The notes beneath the pieces were generated by a model. It was not told the DNA's origin. It made no database searches and saw only the letters and a list, made by a program, of their open reading frames with translations. Of a stretch of DNA of 33,000 nt, positions 1 through 6,794 are shown one piece after another. The stretch is taken from positions 1 through 33,000 of the forward strand of contig JAICEW010000028.1 of the NCBI GenBank assembly GCA_025923995.1, read 5' to 3'. Source of the DNA: Vicinamibacteria bacterium (GTDB lineage Bacteria; Acidobacteriota; Vicinamibacteria; Fen-336). The position numbers and the translations under genes are program-made. Each line of letters starts with the position of its first letter. Position 1 is the first letter of the stretch.

Positions 1-71
1 GTGCGCGCATCCTGCGCGAGGGCCGGTCCGGAGCAGCACAGCGCGGCGGCCAGGAAGAAGGCGTCTCTCAT
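1..71 (-). CDS. Secreted protein, N-terminal fragment (cut by window start)
   Basis: Only the first 23 codons are inside the window, read leftward from an ATG at 71-69. They begin MRDAFFLAAALCC and run on to SGPALAQDAR, a typical Sec signal peptide with a hydrophobic core and a likely signal-peptidase I site after ALA. An AAGGAG Shine-Dalgarno sits about 8 nt upstream of the ATG. The mature protein lies outside the window, so no function can be given. It is transcribed away from the sdpR-like gene, and the palindrome at 138-165 lies in the region between them. Confidence 0.6.
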   Translation of the reverse strand, partial: MRDAFFLAAALCCSGPALAQDAR

Positions 72-137
72 CCCAGGCTCCTTCGAGTGGCCGCCATCGT
101 AAGGGAAGCGCCGTCCGGCCCGCCATGCGCGCCGACG

Positions 138-165
138 ACTCAACACGTTCCGGAACGTGTTGAGT
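138..165. promoter_or_regulatory. 28-bp perfect palindrome, probable operator
   Basis: The arm ACTCAACACGTTCC at 138-151 is followed with no spacer by its exact reverse complement at 152-165. A further ACTCAAC copy lies at 173-179. The element sits between the leftward gene starting at 71 and the ArsR-type gene, about 100 nt upstream of the latter's proposed start, so it is a natural site for a dimeric repressor acting on one or both promoters. Which protein binds is inference. Confidence 0.6.
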
Positions 166-222
166 GCGCGGGACTCAACCGGCCGCGGGGCCGGTGGAAC
201 TCGGCAGACAGTCTCGTCGTAC

Positions 223-242
223 ATTTCGGTAGTTGGCGAAAT
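223..242. promoter_or_regulatory. Short inverted repeat before sdpR-like start
   Basis: ATTTCG at 223-228 and CGAAAT at 237-242 are separated by 8 nt, in an AT-richer patch just before the Shine-Dalgarno (AAGGAGG, 250-256). ArsR/SdpR-type repressors often bind such short imperfect palindromes overlapping their own promoter, so this is a second candidate operator. It is short enough to be chance. Confidence 0.3.
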
Positions 243-264
243 AACGAACAAGGAGGCCCTGCTG

Positions 265-546
265 CTGGACGACATCTACCGGGCCCTGGGCGATCCGACG
301 CGCCGTGAGGTCCTGCAGCTGCTGAAGGCGCGGGACATGACCGCGGGCGAGATCGCGGACCGCTTCCCGCTGGCGAAGTCGACGCTCTCGGGCCATTTCG
401 CCGTGCTGAAGCAGGCGGGGCTGATCGTGGCGGAGCGCCAGGGCACCCGTCTCGTCTACAGCCTGAACCTCTCGGTGTTCGAGGAGGCGCTCTCCGCCAC
501 CCTGGACCTGTTCCGGGTGGGGACGGACGGGCGGAAGAAGCGATGA
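265..546 (+). CDS. sdpR: ArsR-family repressor, SdpR-like, apparent CTG start
   Basis: A 93-residue winged-helix protein. The N-terminus DDIYRALGDPTRREVLQLL and the recognition region AKSTLSGHFAVLKQAGLI are typical of the SdpR branch of the ArsR family. No metal-binding cysteines are seen in the helix where metal sensors carry them. The upstream GTG at 157 lies inside the palindrome, lacks a Shine-Dalgarno and would add 36 residues unlike the family. A strong AAGGAGG at 250-256 is followed by CTG CTG CTG GAC GAC, so the CTG at 265 (or 262) is the likely start and gives the expected length. The stop overlaps the ATG of the SdpI-like gene by 4 nt. In Bacillus, SdpR represses its own operon and is held at the membrane by SdpI. 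The same wiring is inferred here. Confidence 0.82.
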   Translation: MDDIYRALGDPTRREVLQLLKARDMTAGEIADRFPLAKSTLSGHFAVLKQAGLIVAERQGTRLVYSLNLSVFEEALSATLDLFRVGTDGRKKR

Positions 547-1250
547 CGCGCACGATACGAACGTCGTGGTCGACGGAAGGCCCGCAGTGGCTGGTGCTGC
601 TGGCGATGCTGGCGCTGGCCGTCTGGACGTGGCCGCACGCGCCGGAGCGCATCCCCGTGCACTGGAACGCGGACGGCCAGGTCGACCGCTTCGCCGGGAA
701 GGCGGAGGGCCTGCTCGGGCTTCCCGCGATGGCCCTCGGCCTGTACGTGCTGTTCCGTGTGCTGCCACGGTTCGATCCCGGCCGCGCGAACTATGCGAAC
801 TTCGCTGGCGCGTACAACGTGGTGCGCTTCACGGTGCTGGCGATCCTGGCCGCGGCGTACGGGTGGATCCACCTCGCGCTCCGCGGCAGCAGCCCGTCGG
901 GCGGGCCGATCGTGGGCACCCTGCTCGCAGGGCTCGCTCTGGTCGTGCTGGGCGGCGTCATGGGGAAGCTGCGCCCCAACTGGTTCGTGGGCGTGCGCAC
1001 GCCCTGGACGTTGTCCAGCAAGAAGTCATGGGTGGGCACCCATCGCCTGGCCGGATGGCTGTTCGTGCTCTCCGGGCTGGTTCTCTGGGCCGTCATGCTC
1101 GCCAGCCCCTCGTGGGCCGTACGCCTGATTCCCGTGGTGACCGTCGTGAGCGCCGGAGTATCGGCCGTCTACTCGTATGTGCTCTGGCGCAACGATCCCG
1201 ACAAGCTGCCGCCTCTCCAGACGCTGCCGCTCGACGACGGGCGTGGCTAG
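543..1250 (+). CDS. sdpI: SdpI-family membrane protein
   Basis: A 235-residue polytopic membrane protein with about six hydrophobic segments. The first loop carries the DUF1648 signature (PERIPVHWNADGQVDRF), and the C-terminal half carries the SdpI signature (KLRPNWFVGVRTPWTLSS, then WVGTHRLAGWLF). In Bacillus subtilis, SdpI gives immunity to the SdpC toxin and recruits the repressor SdpR. The 4-nt overlap with the upstream ArsR-type gene supports the same pairing here. No SdpC-like toxin gene is visible in the window, so the pair may be an orphan immunity or envelope-stress module. The family call is firm; the immunity role is inferred. Confidence 0.88.
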   Translation: MTRTIRTSWSTEGPQWLVLLAMLALAVWTWPHAPERIPVHWNADGQVDRFAGKAEGLLGLPAMALGLYVLFRVLPRFDPGRANYANFAGAYNVVRFTVLAILAAAYGWIHLALRGSSPSGGPIVGTLLAGLALVVLGGVMGKLRPNWFVGVRTPWTLSSKKSWVGTHRLAGWLFVLSGLVLWAVMLASPSWAVRLIPVVTVVSAGVSAVYSYVLWRNDPDKLPPLQTLPLDDGRG

Positions 1251-1284
1251 AGACCTCGGGCCGCTGCGGATGTATTAGGCTGCC

Positions 1285-1377
1285 GTCATCGACCCGACGC
1301 GCTTCGTCCTGACCGAGGACGGACGTCCCCAGCCGATCGTGACGTTCGAAGCGGTCGAGGCGCGGCCACGCCGATGG
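1285..1377 (+). pseudogene. Possible vWFA-domain protein remnant
   Basis: Read in the frame of 1285, this stretch gives DPTRFVLTEDGRPQPIVTFE and then AVEARPRRW. It resembles the N-terminal motif of the 'VWFA-related Acidobacterial domain' (a phrase like DFEVLEDGxPQxIxxFE). An in-frame TAG at 1276-1278 lies just upstream, there is no start codon or Shine-Dalgarno, and the similarity fades by about 1380. It looks like a decayed fragment of a larger secreted protein gene. A chance resemblance over some 20 residues cannot be excluded. Confidence 0.35.
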
Positions 1378-1790
1378 CTGGCCGCGAACATCGATAGCAG
1401 ACGCCTCTTTCCCTGTCGCCTTCCTACAACCGGCCGCTGTAGAACCCGTCCCCAACGTACGAATGGGGCAGCCGGGGAAGGCCCTTCAGGCGTGTAAGGC
1501 CTTCCTCCAACACACGGCGAGGATCCGTTCGCGGCGGCAGCGAGTCAGTCGGGCCCTGGTTGCGGGGGATTGAAACGAAAGCACGAGCGGCCCTCGTCCT
1601 CCGAGTCCCGAACCTTCCCCAGCATCCGCGACCGACCGACTCCAGTCCGCGGAACGGTCCTTGCACTACCGGTTCCTGCGAGCGCCTCTGCCCGCCTGGA
1701 GGCGACCCCAGCCAAGAAAAACGAAAGATCGGCGACGCCCTTCTCGCGCCGCCAGTGTTTTCGGATGTCGCATGCAAGGAGTCTGACCAA
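1378..1790. other. Non-coding stretch with one hairpin
   Basis: No convincing gene is seen between the remnant and the BON-protein gene. The frame of the BON gene stays open upstream to 1560, but the residues there are low-complexity and unlike a signal peptide. A hairpin with arms GGAAGGCC (1476-1483) and GGCCTTCC (1498-1505) is present. With a one-base bulge the stem can extend to about 10 bp, so it could be a weak terminator for sdpRI transcripts. The promoter of the stress genes is presumably near the 3' end, but no clear -35/-10 pair was recognised. Confidence 0.4.
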
Positions 1791-2192
1791 ATGATCCGTA
1801 CACCCACATTTTCGGCCCGCGCGTTCGCCGCGGCCTGCCTCTTGTCGGGCAGTGTCGCCCTGGCGCACGCCCAGGAACCCGCACCCGCGCCCGCTCCCGA
1901 CAACACGAAGGTCAACCAGCGCGACGCGAAGGCGTCCGAGCCGACGGCGGACCAGCAGCACAACGACAAGAAGGATCTGGACATCACGCAGCAGATCCGC
2001 AAGTCGATCACCTCGGACAAGTCGCTCTCGACCTATGCCCACAACGTGAAGGTCATCTCACAGGACGGCAAGGTCACGCTCAAGGGTCCCGTCCGCTCGA
2101 GCGCCGAGAAGGCCTCGATCGAGGCCAAGGCGGCCGAGGTCGTGGGCCAGGGCAACGTGACGAGCGAGCTCGCCGTCGCGCGCAAGAAGTAA
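1791..2192 (+). CDS. Periplasmic BON-domain protein
   Basis: A 133-residue protein that starts at the ATG at 1791 behind AAGGAG (1776-1781, 9-nt gap). Residues 1-27 form a Sec signal peptide ending in LAHAQ. A low-complexity Ala/Pro and charged linker follows, to about residue 65. One BON domain covers about 66-131: DITQQIRKSITSDKSLST, the strand pair VKVISQDGKVTLKGPV, and an ending with the VGQGNV turn. BON domains bind phospholipid or envelope surfaces, as in OsmY, and are common in osmotic- and envelope-stress proteins. Only 22 nt separate it from the next gene, so the two are probably co-transcribed. Confidence 0.85.
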   Translation: MIRTPTFSARAFAAACLLSGSVALAHAQEPAPAPAPDNTKVNQRDAKASEPTADQQHNDKKDLDITQQIRKSITSDKSLSTYAHNVKVISQDGKVTLKGPVRSSAEKASIEAKAAEVVGQGNVTSELAVARKK

Positions 2193-2214
2193 GCACTCAT
2201 AAAGGAGACGTCAC

Positions 2215-2766
2215 ATGGCTGACAAGAACACGGCAGTTTTCGGCATCTATCCGAACCAGCCCAGCGTGGAAACGGCTGTCACCGCACTCCGGACCGCTGG
2301 CTTCTCGAACACCGACATCTCGGTCCTCTTCCCGAGCACCGAGGGCACAAGGGAGTTCGCGCACGAGAAGAGCACCAAGGCGCCCGAGGGCGCTTCCACG
2401 GGCGCGGGCACCGGCGCCCTGCTCGGCGGCGGCCTGGGCTGGCTGGTGGGCATCGGCGCCCTGGCCATTCCCGGCCTCGGCCCCTTCATCGCCGCCGGCC
2501 CGATCATGGCCACCCTGGCTGGCGCCGGAGTCGGTGGGGCGGTCGGCGGGTTGACGGGGGCGCTCATCGGAATGGGAATCCCCGAGTTCGAGGCCAAGCG
2601 GTACGAGGGCCGCGTGAAGGACGGAGGCCTGCTGCTCTCGGTCCACTCCGACAGTGCGGAGGAGACCAAGCGCGCCAAGGCCATCCTCGAACAGACGGGC
2701 GCCCAGGACATCTCTTCGGCCGGCGAAGCCGCGGCGGAGAAGGACCTGGCGGGCCGTACCGTTTGA
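2215..2766 (+). CDS. Glycine-zipper general-stress-type protein
   Basis: A 183-residue protein with a good AAAGGAG Shine-Dalgarno. The N-terminal part (AVFGIYPNQPSVETAVTALR, then TAGFSNTDISVLFP) is a small alpha/beta domain like those of YflT/DUF1269 or DUF3341 (ActD-like) proteins, in which a 'quick look-up' of the next strand pairs with helices. Residues about 63-125 are a Gly/Ala-rich hydrophobic stretch with repeated GxxxG spacing (glycine zipper) that could insert in a membrane as two helices. A short alpha/beta segment closes the protein (GGLLLSVHSDSAEETKRA). Such proteins are usually found with BON and hemerythrin genes in stress clusters, as here. The biochemical function is unknown. 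Confidence 0.75.
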   Translation: MADKNTAVFGIYPNQPSVETAVTALRTAGFSNTDISVLFPSTEGTREFAHEKSTKAPEGASTGAGTGALLGGGLGWLVGIGALAIPGLGPFIAAGPIMATLAGAGVGGAVGGLTGALIGMGIPEFEAKRYEGRVKDGGLLLSVHSDSAEETKRAKAILEQTGAQDISSAGEAAAEKDLAGRTV

Positions 2767-2797
2767 GGCGATTTCGTACGCTGCACAGTTAGGAGGG

Positions 2798-2844
2798 GCG
2801 AGCTTCGCTCGCTGGCCCGTGGGCTGGATCGTGCGGAACGATCC
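2798..2844 (+). terminator. Two tandem hairpins after the stress pair
   Basis: The first hairpin is GCGAGC-TTC-GCTCGC at 2798-2812. The second has arms GGATCGT (2826-2832) and ACGATCC (2838-2844) around a 5-nt loop. Neither is followed by a T-run, so an intrinsic terminator is not certain. They may instead attenuate or stabilise transcripts between the glycine-zipper gene and the hemerythrin gene. Confidence 0.4.
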
Positions 2845-2925
2845 GCCCACCGGCACCCTGCGCGTCCGGGGGACACGATCCCTCGAAGCCGCGCGGAAGC
2901 TGGAAGCCGTAGCAAGGAGTTGGTC

Positions 2926-3483
2926 ATGAATGTCATTGAACTGCTGAAGAAGGACCATCGGAACGTGTCGGAGTTGTTCGCCGCTTTCGAGACCGCCAAG
3001 GACAACGAGGAAGAGGGCTCCAGGCAGGAGATCGCTCTGGAGATCTGCCTCGAGCTCACCGCTCACGCGAAGGTGGAGGAGGAGCTCTTCTATCCGGCCG
3101 TGGACGCGAAAGCGAGCGACGACGAAGAGACGCAGGAAAAGGTCAAGGAAGCGGACGAGGAGCATCGCCTGGTCAAGGCCCTCGTCGGCGAGATCCAGGA
3201 CATGGACGAAAACGACGACAACTTCGACGCCAAGGTGAAGGTGTTGAAGGACGTGGTGGAGCACCACGTCGAGGAGGAAGAGGGCGAGCTCATGCCCAAG
3301 GCCAAGAAGCTCCTGACGCCGTCCGAGCTGGAAGAGATGGCCACGGAGGCGGAGGCCCTGAAGGCGAAACTGAAGGCCAAGACCGGCAAGGAAACGGCCC
3401 GCGGGAAGAAGTCAGCCTCCGACCCCACCGCACCGAGGCTCGCCGCGGCAGGGTCCCGCAAGGGCTCGGCCTCGCGACGCTAG
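2926..3483 (+). CDS. Hemerythrin (HHE) domain protein
   Basis: A 185-residue cytoplasmic protein. The ATG at 2926 follows AAGGAG (2914-2919) by 6 nt; the TTG at 2920 is less likely. Diiron ligands typical of the HHE fold are visible: His11 (KDHRN), His47 and Glu51 (HAKVE), His80 (EEHRL), and His114 and Glu118 (HHVEEE). Four helices are predicted up to about residue 150. A Lys/Ala/Ser-rich tail follows (GKETARGKKSAS onward), which is basic and probably disordered and might bind nucleic acid. The family binds O2 or NO, or repairs iron-sulphur centres, at a non-haem diiron site. Its position beside BON and glycine-zipper genes suggests a stress role. Confidence 0.9.
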   Translation: MNVIELLKKDHRNVSELFAAFETAKDNEEEGSRQEIALEICLELTAHAKVEEELFYPAVDAKASDDEETQEKVKEADEEHRLVKALVGEIQDMDENDDNFDAKVKVLKDVVEHHVEEEEGELMPKAKKLLTPSELEEMATEAEALKAKLKAKTGKETARGKKSASDPTAPRLAAAGSRKGSASRR

Positions 3484-3532
3484 ACGTCGGCAGGATCGGG
3501 GCCACCGGTCCCGAAGGGCAGAGGTGGCGTAT

Positions 3533-3553
3533 GGGTCATGCCCTGCATGATCC
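3533..3553. terminator. Hairpin between convergent genes
   Basis: Arms GGGTCATGC (3533-3541) and GCATGATCC (3545-3553) pair over 9 bp with one G-T pair and a 3-nt loop. The hairpin lies between the end of the hemerythrin gene (3483) and the end of the leftward catalase-like gene (3601), so it could serve either direction. There is no T-tract. Confidence 0.4.
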
Positions 3554-3600
3554 ACGCGCCCACCGCTGTCGCTGGTCGTCCGCCACGCGCGGGGCTTCTC

Positions 3601-4746
3601 CTACCTGCAGGTCGCTCCCGTGAGGTCCAGGCAGAACCCGCGCGGCTCGGCGCGCGGAGCGGCGTTCTTCGCGTGCCGGTAGCGCGAGATCTCCTGGTAG
3701 AGGGCGCGCCGGATGCGGTTCATCACGCCCACCGGCTCGTGCTCGGGAAGCGAGTGCCAGGGCGTGAAGGAGAGGTTCTCGCAGAACGCGTCCTGCTCCG
3801 CCGTGCTGAACACCTGGCGGGGGATCGTCACCCTGGCCACCTTCAGGAACGGGGAGTCCTTCTCCGACCAGAGGACGGTCGCGTCCTCGACCGGCATGTT
3901 CCGGCCGGACACCTGCAGCTGGACGAGGAGGTCGAAGCAGCCCTCGCCCTGGGCCAGCTCCGCCGCGAGCGCTTCGCGCAGACGGTTGTCGCCCTTGCCC
4001 TTCTGCACCTTCCTTGGCTCGCACGGCCGGGCCGAGTACTTCACGAACTGGCTGGGTCCCAGGCGGTACGCGGAGAGGCTGTGGAACTGCGTCTGCAGCA
4101 GGCTGGCGGGCGGCGGCTGCAGGGTGCGGCCGGCGAGGTAGAGCTCGCGCAGGTGCCAGCGCCAGGGCTTCCACGAGGGACCGCCGAAGAACCAGCCGTA
4201 GCGGCTGCCACGCGACAGGGCGGCCGCGAACTCCTCGTAGTCGGGGAGCGTGCGGATGAAGAACCGCGGGCTGTTGATCATCACGAAGTCCTGCGTGGCC
4301 GCGTCCTTCTCCGCGGGCAGGAGCTTTTCCCCCGACACGCCCATCACCTTGAGCGCGAACCCGCGCGCATCGCGGATGCCGTCCGACTGGACGAGCGTGT
4401 TGCCGCTCGAGAAGCGGAGCCACGCGTCGTAGGCTCCCGCCCGCGCGAAGAGGCCGTGACGCAACCGCGGCTCCAGCTCGCCGACCTCCACCCGCGCCTG
4501 GACGCAGCCGTGCGCTTTCGAGTGCACGTCGCGCGTGAAGGGTCGGCCCTGCGCGTGAGCCCCGTCGACCATCGCGACCGACGACGCGACGATGCGGGAC
4601 GTGTAGGCCACCTCGTCGGGCGACACGGAGACGCCCTGCTCGGCGGGCCAGGGCTCGCGCAGGGCGTACGCCAGCCAGGCCCCGATCGCGGCCGCGACGA
4701 CGACCAGCGTGAGGACGAGGCGGCGGAGCCGGCGGGACTTGGCCAC
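3601..4746 (-). CDS. Catalase-like haem protein, membrane-anchored
   Basis: A 381-residue protein read from GTG at 4746, preceded by GAGAGG. Residues about 8-28 are one hydrophobic helix after a basic start (AKSRRLRRLV), so the domain is probably periplasmic and membrane-tethered. The rest matches the small 'catalase family' (y4iL-like): KAHGCVQARVEV with the expected distal His, FSSGNTLVQSDGIRDARGFALKV, DFVMINSPRFFI, QFHSLSAYRLGP, and the C-terminal FTPWHSLPEHEPVGVMNRIRRA. It lacks the length of true catalases (over 480 residues). Relatives include catalase-fold enzymes that act on lipid hydroperoxides, such as coral allene oxide synthase. The gene follows the dihaem cytochrome with an 8-nt gap. 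The proximal haem-ligand Tyr could not be placed with confidence. Confidence 0.82.
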   Translation of the reverse strand: MAKSRRLRRLVLTLVVVAAAIGAWLAYALREPWPAEQGVSVSPDEVAYTSRIVASSVAMVDGAHAQGRPFTRDVHSKAHGCVQARVEVGELEPRLRHGLFARAGAYDAWLRFSSGNTLVQSDGIRDARGFALKVMGVSGEKLLPAEKDAATQDFVMINSPRFFIRTLPDYEEFAAALSRGSRYGWFFGGPSWKPWRWHLRELYLAGRTLQPPPASLLQTQFHSLSAYRLGPSQFVKYSARPCEPRKVQKGKGDNRLREALAAELAQGEGCFDLLVQLQVSGRNMPVEDATVLWSEKDSPFLKVARVTIPRQVFSTAEQDAFCENLSFTPWHSLPEHEPVGVMNRIRRALYQEISRYRHAKNAAPRAEPRGFCLDLTGATCR

Positions 4747-4754
4747 GTTCCCTC

Positions 4755-6794
4755 TCAGTGGATTCCGCAGTCCGGCGGCACGCGTCCGGGCGGCGTCTCC
4801 GGGTCCTGGTGGATCTTCAGGTACTCGACGATCGCCCGCCTGTCGTCGGGGCTGAGCGCGGGTCCGATGACCCCGTACTGCGGGTCGTCCGCGTCCGTCT
4901 TGCCCGGGACGTATCCGGCGCGGAACTCGTGGCCGACGTTGGCGTTTCCGGGCAGGCGGGTGTCGAACCAGAAGCCGTCGCCCCGAGTCGTCACGTCGAC
5001 GCCGACGTTCACGGGGTCGAACGAGCCGGGGCCCACGAAGAAGCGCGCGTCCCGCTCGTCGTGCGGCGAGAGCATCTGGTAGAGCGTGGGCACCGAGCCG
5101 TTGTGCAGGAAGGGGCCGGTCGCCCACACGCCGGCCAGCGGACGCGACTTGTAGGCGGGGACGATCTCGGGAAGGTCCAGGCTGCCGAAGCCGTCCAGGC
5201 ACGCGCGCTGCTCGGGGGTGAACCCGCGCTCGGCGTAGTAGCGCTCGCGCGTCATCAGGCCGAGGAAGTTGAGCGCGAGCCCCAGCGGGACCTGGGTCAT
5301 GCGGACACCGGTGACCGCGGCGGTGGCGCGGTCCAGACGCTCCTTCTCGTAGCGGGCTGCTTTCGCGAGCGCGTCCGCCTGCGGGTCGTGCCGCGCCTCC
5401 GCCTCCGCGACCTGCGCCTCCAGCCGCACGAGGCGACCGCGAGCCTCGGCGAACACGGGCTGGGCGGAGGCGAGCACCTCTTCCGGGGCGAGGCCGCTGC
5501 GCGTGAGATCGACCGTGCGCGAGGCGAAGTTCAGGGCCGCCGTCGGATCCGTGCCCACCTCCGCGATGGGGACGATGGTCAGCTTCCACAGCGGGTCGGT
5601 GTCGGGTCTCAGCGGATCCTCGTAGGCCTTCATGGCCGCGGGCTGCTCGAACGGACCATGGCAGTGCCGGCAGTTCTGCTCGAACAAGGCGCGGCCGTGC
5701 TCCGCCTTGACGCGATCGACCGGGCCCAGGACCTCCTCCGGCCACCGCGGCGGCTGGAGCCGCTGCAGCGTCGTCTCGATGCGATGGAGGTTCTCGACGA
5801 GCACCGACGAGCGGAAGCGCTCGGCGGGCGGCACGGGCCGGCCGTACCGGTCCAGCAGGTGCAGCCGGGCCCCGACGCCGAAGGCCTCGCCCATGTTGCG
5901 CGCCATGGGCTGGCTGACCGAGGCGTTGTACTGGACCCAGTCGAACTTCCAGATGTTCCAGAGGAAGGGGTAGCTCACCGGCGCGTTGCCGACCGAGTCG
6001 TTGGCCCCGTCCAGCTCGTCCGCGAAGACGGTGTTGCCGATGCGCGCGAGGGCATCGGTCCGGCCGAACCCCTCCTCGACGGGGTAGAGGTGCCTGGACT
6101 GCTCGATCCATCCCTGCTCGAGGAACGCGCCGAGCACCTCGCGCAGGTCGTCGCGCAGGCGCTCCTTCCCGCGCGCATAACCGTCCTCGCCCAGGACCCG
6201 CTTGCCGAAGCGGCGGAACTTCAGGGGGTTCATGTACGTGCTCGCCAGCGACGCCGTGAGCGTCGGAACGAAGTGGCCGATCTTCGTGGTGGTGAAGGCA
6301 TGGCTCGCCGGCCCGCCGTCGATGCGGACGGCCGGCCGCCGGCCGGCACGGTCGACCACCAGCTGCCCGGTGTGGCAGGCCGCGCAGCTGATGTCGATCA
6401 CGGCGTCGCCCAGCTCCGGGTCGAACCGCTTCGCGAAACCCACCGGGAGCTGGTCGGGGTTGGCCGCGGTCGGCTCGGGATCCACGATGAAGCCGTACGA
6501 GCGCAGGTGCGCGGGGTCGGCCAGCCGTCTCGTTCCCCACGGCATCTCGAGGTGGACGAGCCAGTCGTAGCGCAGGTTCTTGAGTGACGTGCCCTGCGGC
6601 GTGTAGTAGTAGGCCTGTCGCAAGGCGGCGTCTCGCGCCGTGCCCCAGCCCTGATCGAGGTAGGTGTAGTCCTGGACCTCCGGCAGGCTCGGCACGTGGC
6701 GCGCCGGACGATGGATGAGCAGCAGGCCGAGCAGGACCGCCAGCAGCGCCAGCGATCCCACCAGGCGCAGCAGCCGGACCAGGAAGCGCTTCAC
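4755..6794 (-). CDS. RoxA-like dihaem cytochrome c
   Basis: A 679-residue protein with an N-terminal membrane/signal helix (residues about 5-27), hence exported. Two haem-binding motifs are seen: CAACH (137-141) and CRHCH (375-379). FLWNIWKFDWVQYNAS (about 277-292), the following PMARNMGEAFGV and the C-terminal GVWATGPFLHNGSVPTLYQ are hallmarks of RoxA/RoxB-like members of the dihaem peroxidase/MauG superfamily. The length is also close to RoxA (about 680). RoxA cleaves rubber with O2; other dihaem relatives in Pseudomonas are fatty-acid dioxygenases and diol synthases. Residues about 430-480 form a charged helical insertion. The start overlaps the end of the SMP-30-like gene by 4 nt. The substrate is unknown; the lipase in the same run makes a lipid more plausible than rubber. 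Confidence 0.85.
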   Translation of the reverse strand: MKRFLVRLLRLVGSLALLAVLLGLLLIHRPARHVPSLPEVQDYTYLDQGWGTARDAALRQAYYYTPQGTSLKNLRYDWLVHLEMPWGTRRLADPAHLRSYGFIVDPEPTAANPDQLPVGFAKRFDPELGDAVIDISCAACHTGQLVVDRAGRRPAVRIDGGPASHAFTTTKIGHFVPTLTASLASTYMNPLKFRRFGKRVLGEDGYARGKERLRDDLREVLGAFLEQGWIEQSRHLYPVEEGFGRTDALARIGNTVFADELDGANDSVGNAPVSYPFLWNIWKFDWVQYNASVSQPMARNMGEAFGVGARLHLLDRYGRPVPPAERFRSSVLVENLHRIETTLQRLQPPRWPEEVLGPVDRVKAEHGRALFEQNCRHCHGPFEQPAAMKAYEDPLRPDTDPLWKLTIVPIAEVGTDPTAALNFASRTVDLTRSGLAPEEVLASAQPVFAEARGRLVRLEAQVAEAEARHDPQADALAKAARYEKERLDRATAAVTGVRMTQVPLGLALNFLGLMTRERYYAERGFTPEQRACLDGFGSLDLPEIVPAYKSRPLAGVWATGPFLHNGSVPTLYQMLSPHDERDARFFVGPGSFDPVNVGVDVTTRGDGFWFDTRLPGNANVGHEFRAGYVPGKTDADDPQYGVIGPALSPDDRRAIVEYLKIHQDPETPPGRVPPDCGIH

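Noticed and set aside
1565-1576. GGGGATTGAAAC, like the 3' end of many CRISPR repeats
   Set aside because: Only one copy is present, with no spacer-repeat series and no cas genes in the window.
1570-1794. Possible small gene encoding a 74-residue basic protein
   Set aside because: It overlaps the leader of the BON gene, has no Shine-Dalgarno and no recognisable family, and has the look of a random GC-rich frame.
3601-6540. One very long leftward gene covering catalase-like protein and an upstream part
   Set aside because: The catalase-like frame merely stays open into the out-of-frame cytochrome gene. The GTG at 4746 with an upstream GAGAGG is the real start.
4755-6794. Rubber oxygenase (RoxA) as a functional name
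   Set aside because: Family membership is clear, but substrate cannot be read from sequence. Lipase context favours other lipids.
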